A DNA stretch of 64,000 nt, taken from positions 1-64,000 of the forward strand of contig NZ_CAKZHY010000121.1 in NCBI RefSeq assembly GCF_936928535.1. Reading direction: 5' to 3'. A model generated the notes under the pieces. It did no database searches. It had not been told where the DNA came from and saw only the letters and a list, made by a program, of their open reading frames with translations. Position numbers and translations under genes: made by a program. The stretch is from an uncultured Bradyrhizobium sp. (lineage in GTDB: Bacteria > Pseudomonadota > Alphaproteobacteria > Rhizobiales > Xanthobacteraceae). Positions 24,997 through 34,156 of the stretch are shown piece by piece. Every line of letters begins with the position of its first letter. The stretch's first letter is position 1.

Positions 24997-26340
24997 ATGC
25001 ACAGCCGCACTTTGTGGCTCCTCGGCGCCGGCCCGCTCTCGCTGGCCGGCGCCGTCTTTGCGGTCGAGACGCGGGGACTGGCCGAAGCGAGCCCCTCGGG
25101 CCTCAACCCGAATCCGGTTCATCTCTATCGCTCACCGGTCGAGCCGCTCTCCGCGATGGCGCAGCTTGGCAAGGCGATCTTCTTCGACGCGTCGTTGTCC
25201 TCGTCCGGCGCGCTGTCCTGCGCATCCTGCCACAGCCCGGACCATGCTTATGGCCCGCCCAATGACGGCCCGGTGATGCTCGGCGGCGCCAGCCTGTTGC
25301 GGCAAGGCGCACGCGCCGTTCCGTCGCTGACCTATCTGGAGCGCCAACCGAATTTCAGTATCGGCCCCGAAAAGGCCGACGACGACAACGTTATGGATAT
25401 CGCGCAGATGGCGGCGCTCGGCCAGCAGGCCGTGCGCACCACCAAGACCGCGGGCGGCACCGGTGCCTCGGCGAACATCGTGCCGCAAGGTGGGCTGTTC
25501 TGGGACGGTCGCGCCGACACGTTGCAGGATCAGGCGCTATTCCCGTTGCTCGATCCCAACGAGATGGACGGCGGGAGTGCCGAGATCGTGGCCGACAAGC
25601 TGCGCAGCGCGCTTTACGCCCAGCGCTTCGTCGAATTGTTCGGCGCCGGCGTGATGAGAAATCAGCGGCTTCTGATTGCGGAGGCGATGTTCGCGGTCGC
25701 GCGTTACCAGGTGGAAGAGCAGAGCTTCCATCCCTACAGCAGCAAGTATGATCATTGGCTCGAAGGCAAGGCGCGGCTCTCCGAGAGTGAGTTGCGTGGC
25801 CTGCAATTGTTCAACGATCCTGACAAGGCCAACTGTGCCGGCTGCCACACCTCGGCGCCGTCCCGCGATGGCCTGCCGCCGCTCTTCACCGACCATCAAT
25901 ACGAGGCGCTCGGCGCGCCGCGCAATGCCGCGCTGGCCGGCAACGGGGATCCCGGCCATTTCGATCTCGGCGTCTGCGGCCCGCATCGAACCGACATGCC
26001 CGAGCAGACGCAGTATTGCGGCATGTTCCTGACGCCGACGCTGCGCAACACCGCGACGCGTCACGCCTTCTTCCACAACGGCGTCTTCAGGACGCTCGAG
26101 CAGGTGCTCGATTTCTACAATTTCCGCGACACGAATCCGGAAAAGGTGTTTCCGCGTGCTGTCGACGGCACGGTGCGGAAATATGACGACCTGCCCAATA
26201 AATATCACGCCAATGTCGATGTCACTGATCCGCCCTTCGATCGTCATCTCGGCGACAAGCCGGCCATGACGGAGCAGGACGAGGCCGACATCATCGCGTT
26301 CCTGAAAACGCTGACGGACGGATACAAGGCGGAGAACTAG
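24997..26340 (+). CDS. dihaem cytochrome c peroxidase / MauG-like protein
   Basis: A 447-aa periplasmic protein with a hydrophobic N-terminal export segment (about residues 5-22). It has two c-type haem motifs, CASCH (Cys75-His79) and CAGCH (Cys280-His284), at the spacing of the CcpA/MauG/MbnH superfamily. The interhaem region MFAVARYQVE and the C-terminal HNGVFRTLEQVLDFYN match that family. Members either reduce peroxide or oxidise side chains of a partner protein. Located 16 nt after the phosphoesterase gene on the same strand, so co-expression is very likely. Which activity applies cannot be told here. Confidence 0.9.
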   Translation: MHSRTLWLLGAGPLSLAGAVFAVETRGLAEASPSGLNPNPVHLYRSPVEPLSAMAQLGKAIFFDASLSSSGALSCASCHSPDHAYGPPNDGPVMLGGASLLRQGARAVPSLTYLERQPNFSIGPEKADDDNVMDIAQMAALGQQAVRTTKTAGGTGASANIVPQGGLFWDGRADTLQDQALFPLLDPNEMDGGSAEIVADKLRSALYAQRFVELFGAGVMRNQRLLIAEAMFAVARYQVEEQSFHPYSSKYDHWLEGKARLSESELRGLQLFNDPDKANCAGCHTSAPSRDGLPPLFTDHQYEALGAPRNAALAGNGDPGHFDLGVCGPHRTDMPEQTQYCGMFLTPTLRNTATRHAFFHNGVFRTLEQVLDFYNFRDTNPEKVFPRAVDGTVRKYDDLPNKYHANVDVTDPPFDRHLGDKPAMTEQDEADIIAFLKTLTDGYKAEN

Positions 26341-26348
26341 GCGAGCTC

Positions 26349-26990
26349 CTACAATCCCGGTGATCTCGCCGCCCAGGCCTTGGTGGCCTGGCAGCTTTCC
26401 ATCGCTCTCGCGTAGGCAGGGCGTGCCGTCGTGCGGGCGAGATAGTCCCGCTCGGTCGGACCGGGGACGTAGTTGCCCGTTCGCAGGCCGAGCAGGAGGG
26501 CGTAGCTCACCGAGATATCGGCAGCCGTGAAGCGGTCGCCGGCCAGATAGGGGCAATGCGCGAGACGGCGGATGACCAAGCTCAGCCGGCTCTCGAAAGT
26601 CTCGCGTGCCCAGTGCGTGACGCGGGCATCCCGCTCGGCTTCGGGCGCCAGTTCGCGACCGACAAAGACTGTATTCATCGGTCCGGCGAGCCCCGCTTCG
26701 CCCAAATGGAGAAATTGCAGATAGGACGCGAAGGCGGGATCATCAGGGGCAACGGCAAGTGAAGCTGAGCCGTGGCGGGCGAGCAGGTACTGAAGAATCG
26801 CGATCGATTCGACCATGACCGTCTCGCCGTCCTGCAGTGCGGGAATGAAGCCTGCGGGGTTGATTGCGAGGAAATCGCGATCGTCCTCTACGGCCAGCAG
26901 ATCGACCGGACGCAGCCGATAAGCCAATCCCAGCTCCTCAAGCAACCAAACCACGCGGAAGCCACGACCTTCGCCATAGACGGTGAGCAT
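26349..26990 (-). CDS. glutathione S-transferase family protein
   Basis: A 213-aa protein with an N-terminal thioredoxin-like domain (MLTVYGEGRGFRVVWLLEEL, conserved NPAGFIPAL and ESIAILQYL glutathione-site motifs at about residues 45-72) and a C-terminal helical domain with DRFTAADIS around 155. I chose ATG 26990. The frame reading to 27089 overlaps the end of the next gene. The start resembles Ser/Tyr-type GSTs whose catalytic residue is near Tyr5. Substrate unknown. It converges on the peroxidase gene with only 8 bp between. Confidence 0.9.
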   Translation of the reverse strand: MLTVYGEGRGFRVVWLLEELGLAYRLRPVDLLAVEDDRDFLAINPAGFIPALQDGETVMVESIAILQYLLARHGSASLAVAPDDPAFASYLQFLHLGEAGLAGPMNTVFVGRELAPEAERDARVTHWARETFESRLSLVIRRLAHCPYLAGDRFTAADISVSYALLLGLRTGNYVPGPTERDYLARTTARPAYARAMESCQATKAWAARSPGL

Positions 26991-27025
26991 AGTTACGGGT
27001 TCCTGCCTCTTGACGGGTTCACGCC

Positions 27026-28090
27026 TTAGCGCGGTTTGATCTCCGCATATTTCACCATCGCCTTGTCGAACTTGCGCTTGAACAGCCACATCGCGCCCAA
27101 AATCTCGCGGAAGCTGGCTGAGCTTCGCGCCCTGTCGAGCTTGCCGAAGGCGAAGATACTGTTGTTGCGCAAGTGTTTCATGATGGTGGGGTTGGACACC
27201 CTGTAGTTCAACAGGTCGCCCGACTTCAGTGCCGACCGCGTGGGCGTCGGGATGATCTGGATCAGCTCGAACAGCTTCATCTGTTCGATCGGATCAGGCA
27301 GCGTTTTCACGATCCCGGGGATTTCGGCAAACAGCTCGGCATGCGCGTTCATCAGGCCGTCGCGGACATTGGTCCAGTGATTGAAACGACGGTCGGTGCC
27401 GCGGGACCGCGCCTCTTCCTTGTCGTCGCGCGCGCTCAATGCGGGATCGGCGGCCGCGATCGTGCCCTTGATCGCCTCCCATTTGCGCTGGCCATTGCGG
27501 TCCTCGGACGGGCCGGTCTGCAGGCTGCCCATATAGGTGTTCGAGCGTGCGTTGCGGACGTTCTGCTTGCCGTTCGTCTCGGCATAGTACAGCCCCAGGC
27601 TGATACGGCCTGCGGCCTCGGCATCAGCGGGTGCAAGCCCTTTGGCGCGCGCAATCGCGACGCCGAGATCGACGACGTCCTTGAACGGTGTCGACGAATT
27701 CTGGGCGCTCGCGGGCGGTGCCTCCATGATCTCGAAGATGTCGGCGTATTCGTCGACTAGCGGCTCGATCGCGGCGTCGAAATAGGCCGGAGGGATCCCG
27801 AACTTGTTCGGCTTGCCAATCCGCGACGGCATGGCGTCGGTCAGATCCTTGTAGGTGCTGATGACGGCGACGCGCGCGAGATAGAGCGCCTGGCCCGGCA
27901 GGTTCGGCAGGGGCTGCTTCGTCTCGATCTGGTTGCGCCGCTCGGCAAGGATCGCCTTGAAATCGCCGAGCGCGTGCTCGTAAGCAGCGAGTGCCTCCAA
28001 CTGCGCCGGAGTTTGTGCGCCTTGGCTCGAAGCGGGCGTTACAAGGAACAGGGCCAGCGCCGCGGCGGCAGCATAACATCGTGTTCGCAT
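27026..28090 (-). CDS. exported protein of unknown function
   Basis: A 354-aa protein with a clear signal peptide (MRTRCYAAAAALALFLVTPASS, residues 1-23). The mature part is helical and charged, with no recognisable catalytic motif, cysteines or repeats. A segment HALGDFKAILAERRNQIETKQPLPNLPGQALYL near the N-terminus and WKHWTN-like FNHWTNVRDGLMNAHAE in the middle may be conserved blocks. I do not recognise the family. Start ATG 28090 gives the signal peptide directly. The longer frame to 28285 adds non-hydrophobic residues. It lies 35 nt upstream of the GST gene on the same strand. Confidence 0.75.
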   Translation of the reverse strand: MRTRCYAAAAALALFLVTPASSQGAQTPAQLEALAAYEHALGDFKAILAERRNQIETKQPLPNLPGQALYLARVAVISTYKDLTDAMPSRIGKPNKFGIPPAYFDAAIEPLVDEYADIFEIMEAPPASAQNSSTPFKDVVDLGVAIARAKGLAPADAEAAGRISLGLYYAETNGKQNVRNARSNTYMGSLQTGPSEDRNGQRKWEAIKGTIAAADPALSARDDKEEARSRGTDRRFNHWTNVRDGLMNAHAELFAEIPGIVKTLPDPIEQMKLFELIQIIPTPTRSALKSGDLLNYRVSNPTIMKHLRNNSIFAFGKLDRARSSASFREILGAMWLFKRKFDKAMVKYAEIKPR

Positions 28091-28437
28091 CGCGGGTTCC
28101 CGGAGTCTGCCGATTCGGCTCTCGTGGAGATCGTAAGCCTCAAGGACGCGGGCTGGCGAGGGGCAGTCGAGGATGGCTGGCCGGTTCGTCAAACGCCGGA
28201 CAAGGCCGTTCGAACTTGCAGGTAACAAACAGGGGCCTGGCTTTTCACCGGGCACCTTTGCGATTCGGTAGCGCCCGACTTGCACAATGTACCGTCCTGT
28301 CCCCCCGGGGCAATGCGAGGGCTTTACGCGAAGTTCATCAATTTCGCGACCACGCGCCGGTCCTGGGTCTGTTCCGTCTCATGACCTTATTAGCTCCCGT
28401 CAATCATTTTCCCGCGAACTGTCGAGAAGGCCTGGCA

Positions 28438-28784
28438 ATGCCGGATGTTGGAATGGTGCGGCGCTTCGGCCGGCTGCTCTCGCGATTGCATCGTAATGCC
28501 CGTGCGAATGTCGCCGCCACCTTTGCGATTGCGATTGTGCCGCTCATTGCGTCGATCGGATGCGCCATCGACTACAGCATGGCAACGCGCATCAAGGCGA
28601 AGCTGCAAAGTTCCGCGGATGCGGCGAGCGTGGCCTCGATCTCGGTCAACTCGGCGGGATACAACGCCGCGATGGCGATGACGTCGAACGGATCGGTTGC
28701 ACCGCGAACACACCTGCCGACATCACGGCGGCCCTGAACGCGATGTTCAATCACGCGGTCCAGGAGGCGCGCATCACCAACTAG
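28438..28784 (+). pseudogene. remnant of a TadG-type pilus assembly gene
   Basis: The first 80 codons read as the N-terminus of a TadE/TadG-like Flp pilus protein: a basic start, one membrane helix (ATFAIAIVPLIASIGCAIDY) and the KLQSSADAASVASIS segment. The frame then runs out after TSNGSVA and ends at 28737, while the next frame continues with an ADITAALNAMFNHAVQEARITN segment to a stop at 28784. Full TadG proteins are about 400 aa, so most of the gene is missing. The 347-bp gap before it (28091-28437) shows no gene. Deleted and frameshifted remnant is the best reading. Confidence 0.65.
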
Positions 28785-30274
28785 ACTGCGGCCCGGTACT
28801 CCGGCGCTGACGCCAGGAACTTGGCGTAGGCATCGGCGTCGGGTGGCTGGAAGTGGCCGGCGAGTCCGCCGCGCTTTTGCGTTTTTGTGCCGATATCGGC
28901 CATCAGCTCGTCGAAATGACGGTAGTGATAGGGCGCGACGCACAGGCCACCATAGACGCCGGCGGCCGGCCGCTCGACGCGCTTGAAGTGCAGCATCATC
29001 TCGATGTTGTCGCGCATCTCGCGCTGCGTCGGCTGGTTCTTGAGCTGGCCGTCGGCATAGCGCACCAGCCAGTTCGCGGCGAGATCGGCGCAGAGCACGG
29101 TGCAGAACGACGAGTTGAAGCCGACGAAGCCGAGGTCGGGCAGGTCAGGATTCGCGATCAGGCGGTAAAGCCGGTACTGCCCGTCCGCATCAACAAGCTT
29201 TTGCTGATAGGCCTCGGGCAGGAAGGGCACGCCGAGCTTGTAGCCGATCGCGAGAACAGCAACGTCGGCCCCGATGCGCTCGCCGCCGCTCATCACGATG
29301 CTGTCGCCTTCATAATGATCGAACGTGCCGAACACGGCCTTGATGCGGCCGTCGGCGACCATCGGGTAGAAGCCGGGCGTTGCGATCGGCACCGAGCAGT
29401 TGACGCCATCCTCGATCCGCTCCTTCGGCACCATCTTGCACTTGCCAAGCTTGAGCTGGGCCTTCAGCAGGCTCTCCAGCCCGCGCCAGTTCGCCCAGAC
29501 CAGCGGCGCCGTGAGACGGTATGCGAGCCGTGACATCGCGCCGATGCCCCATCCCGGAAACATCTCCTCCTGCGCGCGGATGTAGAGGATGCGCTTGAAA
29601 TTCACGAGCCCGCCAATGAAATAGGGGATGCGCCAGACCGGCTCGCGCATCACGATGGTGACCTCGCGCGCACCCGATTTCACTGCGTTGACGGCGATGT
29701 CGGTCGCCGACTTCGATCCGCCGAGCACGACGACGCGGCGTCCTTTCGCAAGCTTGGGATCGCCGTATTTCGACGAGTGCAGGATTTGCCCGCCCTGGTC
29801 CAGGAAGCTGCCTTCGCCGCGGCAATGCAGCTCGCGCGGCTCGTTGAACTGCCCGGTGCAGACAGCGACGAAGTCGAAGTCCTCGTTCGTGGTCGCGCCG
29901 TCTTTGTTCGCAAGCGCGAGCGTCCAGCCGGGCTTGCCATCGGCGCGCCGTGCCATGCCGGCGACCGCCGTGTTGAGCCGCAGCATGCGGTCGAGGCCGA
30001 AGCTTTTGGCATAGTCGGCGAGATAGGCATGGACCTGCGGCCCGGTCGGCCATTCCGGTTAGGTATCGGGCATGGCGCGATCGGTGTAGCGGTAGAGATC
30101 CTTCGGGCTCTGCGTCTGCACCTCGGGATAGGAGCGCGCCGGCTCCCAGACGCCGCCGAGATCGCCACTGCGCTCGACGACGGTGACGCGGTGGCCGCGG
30201 GTGGAGAACGCCTTTGCGGTGGCGAGGCCGGAAACGCCGGCGCCGATCACGCAGACATGCTTGGGGCTGACCAT
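28781..30274 (-). pseudogene. flavin-containing monooxygenase gene with an in-frame stop
   Basis: Two halves in one frame encode a flavoprotein monooxygenase of the FMO/cyclohexanone type. The first half has the FAD motif IGAGVSGLATAK and the GVW signature; the second has the NADPH-side motif VVLGGSKSATD. They are parted by a single TAA at 30059-30061, between RAMPDT and PEWPTGPQVHAYL. Relatives have an aromatic residue at that place, so TAC or TAT to TAA is the likely event. No other damage was seen across 498 codons. It may be a recent pseudogene or a sequencing error. The start ATG 30274 lies before MVSPKHVCVIGAG. Confidence 0.85.
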
Positions 30275-30379
30275 GGGATGGCTCGCAATCGATGTGTTTT
30301 GCGCGCAAGCGGCCGCGTTCGGCCGCAAGGTGCGGCCGGCCGAGCTGCAAGCAGGTGAAAGCGACGAGGAGGCGGACGG

Positions 30380-30829
30380 CTAGTCGTTGGCCTCGGGCGG
30401 CAGGAAGTCGACCTCGTGCTGCGCCGAGATGCGCACGACCTCAGCCGGGTCGGTCAGATTATGCAGCTGGTTGAACAGCGCCTCCAGCTTCTGCATCGGC
30501 GAGACCCAGAACAGTGCGCGGCACGGCTTGTCGGACTTGTTGAAATAGCCGTGCGGGATGCCGCGGGGCATGCGCACGAGATCACCGGCATGAGCCTTGA
30601 CCCATTTTCCGTCGAGCTTGAGGTCGAGCGTGCCTTCCTGCACCAGGATGAACTCGTCCTGGGTCGGGTGGATATGCACCGGCACGAACTGGCCGGGATC
30701 GCTGTTGGTCTCGAACGCGAAGGTGGAGTCGGTGACGGCCTTGGGGAAGTAGACCTGGCCAAGGATGTTCCAGCTTTTGCCGCCGTAGCCCGTGCCGTTT
30801 GCAGTAATGCCCTTTTCGAGTGCAGTCAT
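30380..30829 (-). CDS. cupin domain protein
   Basis: A 149-aa single-domain cupin. The two metal-binding motifs are visible: PVHIHPTQDEFILVQEG (residues about 50-66) and PRGIPHGYFN (about 88-97), giving the His, His, Glu and His ligands. It could be a small dioxygenase or isomerase. Start ATG 30829 is preceded by GGAGGCGAGCC. It lies 105 nt upstream of the broken monooxygenase gene on the same strand and is divergent from the AraC regulator at 31016, so the three look like one catabolic unit under that regulator. Confidence 0.88.
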   Translation of the reverse strand: MTALEKGITANGTGYGGKSWNILGQVYFPKAVTDSTFAFETNSDPGQFVPVHIHPTQDEFILVQEGTLDLKLDGKWVKAHAGDLVRMPRGIPHGYFNKSDKPCRALFWVSPMQKLEALFNQLHNLTDPAEVVRISAQHEVDFLPPEAND

Positions 30830-31015
30830 GGCTCGCCTCCTGTTGAATTCCGGCGAGGATGGAGCTTCAGCCACGCGGGCGCGCCTGTCTATCCGCTAAA
30901 CGAATCCGTCACGGCTGTTGCCATGCAGCACGACGATTTTGCGACACGGCCCTTTTCGCATCCCCGGAACTATTATAGGCTTAAAGCAATTCCGCGACGC
31001 GAAGCATGGTCGACG

Positions 31016-32041
31016 ATGTCCGCAGCCGTGCAGGAAATCAGCGCAAGGGCGTCCGCAGCCGGACGGCTCGCGGCGTTCGCTCGCGTCACCACCGATGATG
31101 TCGACGAAGCGGCCGAGCAGATCGGCCGCATCTTCTGCCCGCACGATCTCAAGCCGGCGCAGGTTCGCGCATCGGGATTTTCGGCCCGGCACAATTGCGC
31201 GGCTTATGACGGCTTTTCCATCAATTACGTTGCGTATGGCGGGACCGTCAGCATCGATCCCGGCTGCCTCGATCGCTTCTTCCTTGTCCAGATCCCGCTC
31301 GCGGGCAGCGCCTATATTCATGCCGGCGCCAGCGGTTTCGATGTCGCGCCTTTCAAGTCGGCTTCGCTGCTGTCGCCGACCATCCCGACGCAGATGACGT
31401 GGCGTGACTGTGCGCAGGCGATCCTGCTGGTCGACCGCCGCATGGTGGAGCAACGTGCCGCGGCGCTGTCGGGCAGGGCGGTCGGTGCAGTGGAGTTCGA
31501 CCCCGTGATCGACCTGAGCGCCCCCTCCGGGCGCCATCTGCAGGCCAGCCTTGCCGAGCTGATGATGCTTGCCGAACGGCTGGGGCCATCAGGCAGGCTT
31601 TCACCGACCGCGATGGCCGATTGGCGCGAGATGCTGCTCGATCACCTGCTCAATGGCCAGCGTCACGGCCAGTCGGATGCGATCAGGACGTTCTCGGGTC
31701 AATCCGAACGTCTGCCGCGCGCGCTCCGCGCTGCGCGGGACCATCTTGCTGATAATGCCGATGAACCGCTCGATCTCGCGCAGCCGGCCTGCGCGTCAGG
31801 CATCGGCATTCGTGCGCTCCAGCTCGGCTTCCGTCGTCACTTCGGCGTATCGATCTCGGAGATGCTGCTCGATATCAGGCTCGTCGGTCTTCACACCCGT
31901 CTCGCGCAGGCGCCGCCAGGCGCCTCAATCACCGCCATCGCGTTCGACCTCGGCTTCACGCATTTGAGCCGCATGGCCGGCGCTTACCGCGCGAAGTTCG
32001 GTGAGACGCCCTCGGCTACGCTGCGGCGGCGGACGAGCTAG
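31016..32041 (+). CDS. AraC-family regulator
   Basis: A 341-aa transcription factor with an N-terminal AraC-binding-type domain (about residues 20-190, GTVSIDPGCLDRFFLVQIPLAG) and a C-terminal double helix-turn-helix (about 235-338, ending LSRMAGAYRAKFGETPSATL). This layout is common for regulators of aromatic or xenobiotic catabolism. I chose ATG 31016. The frame extending back to 30416 is antisense to the cupin gene. The 186-bp space to the divergent cupin gene should hold the shared operator. Since the monooxygenase of that unit is broken, the pathway may be inactive. Confidence 0.88.
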   Translation: MSAAVQEISARASAAGRLAAFARVTTDDVDEAAEQIGRIFCPHDLKPAQVRASGFSARHNCAAYDGFSINYVAYGGTVSIDPGCLDRFFLVQIPLAGSAYIHAGASGFDVAPFKSASLLSPTIPTQMTWRDCAQAILLVDRRMVEQRAAALSGRAVGAVEFDPVIDLSAPSGRHLQASLAELMMLAERLGPSGRLSPTAMADWREMLLDHLLNGQRHGQSDAIRTFSGQSERLPRALRAARDHLADNADEPLDLAQPACASGIGIRALQLGFRRHFGVSISEMLLDIRLVGLHTRLAQAPPGASITAIAFDLGFTHLSRMAGAYRAKFGETPSATLRRRTS

Positions 32042-32059
32042 CGAGAGCTGCCGGGAGAT

Positions 32060-33919
32060 CTATCTTCCTGATCGTGTGACGCCATCTTCGGCGGCCTGCC
32101 TGCGCAAGAAACCTTCGAGATCGGCCTGCACCGAATAAGGTGTCGGGATCGCATCGCCCGCGGCATCGACCGCGGTGTCGAGCGAGCGGCGCAGCATGCG
32201 TGCGAGCTCGGCCTTGCGGTAGGGCTTTGCCAGCAGCGGCGCGCCCGTGGTGCCGCTTCCCGGCGCGTGCGGGGCCTCCTGGGCATAGCCTGAGGTGAAC
32301 AGCACCCGCAGCGAGGGCCGTGCCGCCACCATCTGATCGGCGAGCTCCCGCCCGTTGATGCCGCCGGCCATCACGATGTCGGTGAACAGCAGGTCGAACG
32401 GCGTGCCGCTGGCCGCAATCGCAAGCGCTTCGGTCGCGTTTGCGGCGGGGATGACCTTGTAGCCAAGGCTTTCGAGCTGGACCGTGACGTATTGGCGGAC
32501 GTCGCGGTCGTCCTCGACGCAGAGGACGGTCTCGGTGCCGCCCACGATCTTGCGCGCATCATAGCTTGCGGGACGCAACGCGCTGGTCTCGGCCTTCGGC
32601 AGATAGATCGTGAAGGTGGTGCCGCGGCCTTCTTCGGATTTGACCTTGATGCCGCCGCCGGACTGCTTGACGAAGCCGAACACCATGCTGAGCCCGAGAC
32701 CGGTGCCTTTGCCGACCTCCTTGGTCGAGAAGAACGGATCGAAGATCCGTTCGACGTGCGCCTGCGAAATGCCCGTGCCGGTATCGCTGATCTCGATCTC
32801 GACATAGTCGCCGGCGTAGCCGGCACCGACCGCCATGGCCTCGCGGACACCGAACACCACGTTGCGCGTCGTCAGCGTCAGGCGGCCGCCTTCCGGCATC
32901 GCATCGCGGGCGTTGATCGCGAGATTGAGCAGCGCTGCGCTGAGCTGCCCGCGGTCGGCGTAGACAAGCCAGATGTTGCCGTCGAGCTTCCTGATGATCT
33001 CGATCTTCTTGTCGAAAGTTGCCAGCAGCAGCTTTGACAGCTCTTCGAGCAAATCATTGACGTCGATATCGGCCGGCTGCAGCGCCTGCTTGCGGGCAAA
33101 GGAGAGCAGGCTCGAGGTGAGCGCGGCGCCGCGGTCGGCGGCCTCGCTGATCAGCTTGGTGATGCCAGCGAGCGGCGGATTGTCCTTCACGGCCTCGGCC
33201 AGGATTTCGATCGTGCCCGTGATCACCGTGAGCATGTTGTTGAATTCGTGCGCGATGCCGCCGGTGAGCTGGCCGACCGCCTCCATCTTCTGGGACTGGA
33301 TCAGTTGCTCCTCGGCCGCGCGCTTCTGCGTCAAATCCTTGACGAAGACGTTGATGACGGTGCGGTCGCCGATGCGGAGTGCGGTGCTCGACGCCTCGAT
33401 CAGGATTTCGTCGCCGGTCCGGTGCACGAGGCTTGCCTCGAAGCGAATGCCGATGGGCGTATCGGACAGTTCCGGCAGCATGCGCATCATGCGCTGCCTG
33501 AAGCCTGAGCGCAGCGGCTCGGCGACGAGCAGCTCGACGACGTCGGCGCCGAGGGCTTCGGTGCGCGACCAGCCGGTCAGGGCCTCGGCCTGCGGGCTCC
33601 ACTCCAGGACAATGCCGGTCTCGTCGGTCTGAATGAAGGCGTCGAGCGCGGTCCTGATGACGGCTTGCGTCATCTGCGAGCTGTCCGTGTATGCCTGTGC
33701 CTGGTCAGGCCTTTGGGTGATGCGCTTCTGCTGTGAGCTTGCGATGCTGCGCGCGCAGATGCGTGCGAGCAGCACCGCCGCGGCGCCGCTTGCGAGCAGG
33801 GCAGCAATCTGGGCAACGCCGAATCCGGTGCGGGCCACGGCATACGAGACGAAGAGAGCCGCGGCGGTCACGACGGCCTGCGCGGCCATCGCAAGTGTCA
33901 GAAGCCCCCTGAGTTTCAT
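32060..33919 (-). CDS. hybrid sensor histidine kinase
   Basis: A 619-aa inner-membrane kinase. Two hydrophobic segments lie at about residues 5-28 and 36-55, then a PAS domain (85-197), a dimerisation/phosphoacceptor domain with His224 in GGIAHEFNNML, an ATPase domain (N box near 332-337, G boxes DTGTGI and GKGTGLGL at 379-410) and a receiver domain with phosphoacceptor Asp514 (LLFTDIVMAGG). It probably acts as a phosphorelay with a separate phosphotransferase or regulator, none of which is adjacent. The signal sensed by the PAS domain is unknown. Long frames upstream to 34831 are shadow. Confidence 0.93.
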   Translation of the reverse strand: MKLRGLLTLAMAAQAVVTAAALFVSYAVARTGFGVAQIAALLASGAAAVLLARICARSIASSQQKRITQRPDQAQAYTDSSQMTQAVIRTALDAFIQTDETGIVLEWSPQAEALTGWSRTEALGADVVELLVAEPLRSGFRQRMMRMLPELSDTPIGIRFEASLVHRTGDEILIEASSTALRIGDRTVINVFVKDLTQKRAAEEQLIQSQKMEAVGQLTGGIAHEFNNMLTVITGTIEILAEAVKDNPPLAGITKLISEAADRGAALTSSLLSFARKQALQPADIDVNDLLEELSKLLLATFDKKIEIIRKLDGNIWLVYADRGQLSAALLNLAINARDAMPEGGRLTLTTRNVVFGVREAMAVGAGYAGDYVEIEISDTGTGISQAHVERIFDPFFSTKEVGKGTGLGLSMVFGFVKQSGGGIKVKSEEGRGTTFTIYLPKAETSALRPASYDARKIVGGTETVLCVEDDRDVRQYVTVQLESLGYKVIPAANATEALAIAASGTPFDLLFTDIVMAGGINGRELADQMVAARPSLRVLFTSGYAQEAPHAPGSGTTGAPLLAKPYRKAELARMLRRSLDTAVDAAGDAIPTPYSVQADLEGFLRRQAAEDGVTRSGR

Positions 33920-34156
33920 GGTCTCACACCAAAGACGACAACCGCCCGGCCGCCCGGTCCCGGGTGCCGCTTGATTTGAGCTACAGACTCCGCGCGGCGG
34001 CGTCGAGGGGCAATTTGCGGTCGTGCCGGGCGTCCGCCTCTCCCTTGGGTTCAACCTGCGGGCGAATCGGTCTGACGCGGAGGGCGCGCATGCGAGCAAT
34101 GCGATTGACAGCTCTATCGAGGCGTGATCGTTCGAACTGACCGCCAGGAGTGCATC

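Noticed and set aside
23352..25106. 584-aa open frame on the minus strand
   Set aside because: Antisense to the phosphoesterase gene, which has a signal peptide and clear family motifs on the other strand.
30416..31015. N-terminal extension of the AraC regulator
   Set aside because: This part is antisense to the cupin gene; the regulator domain starts after ATG 31016.
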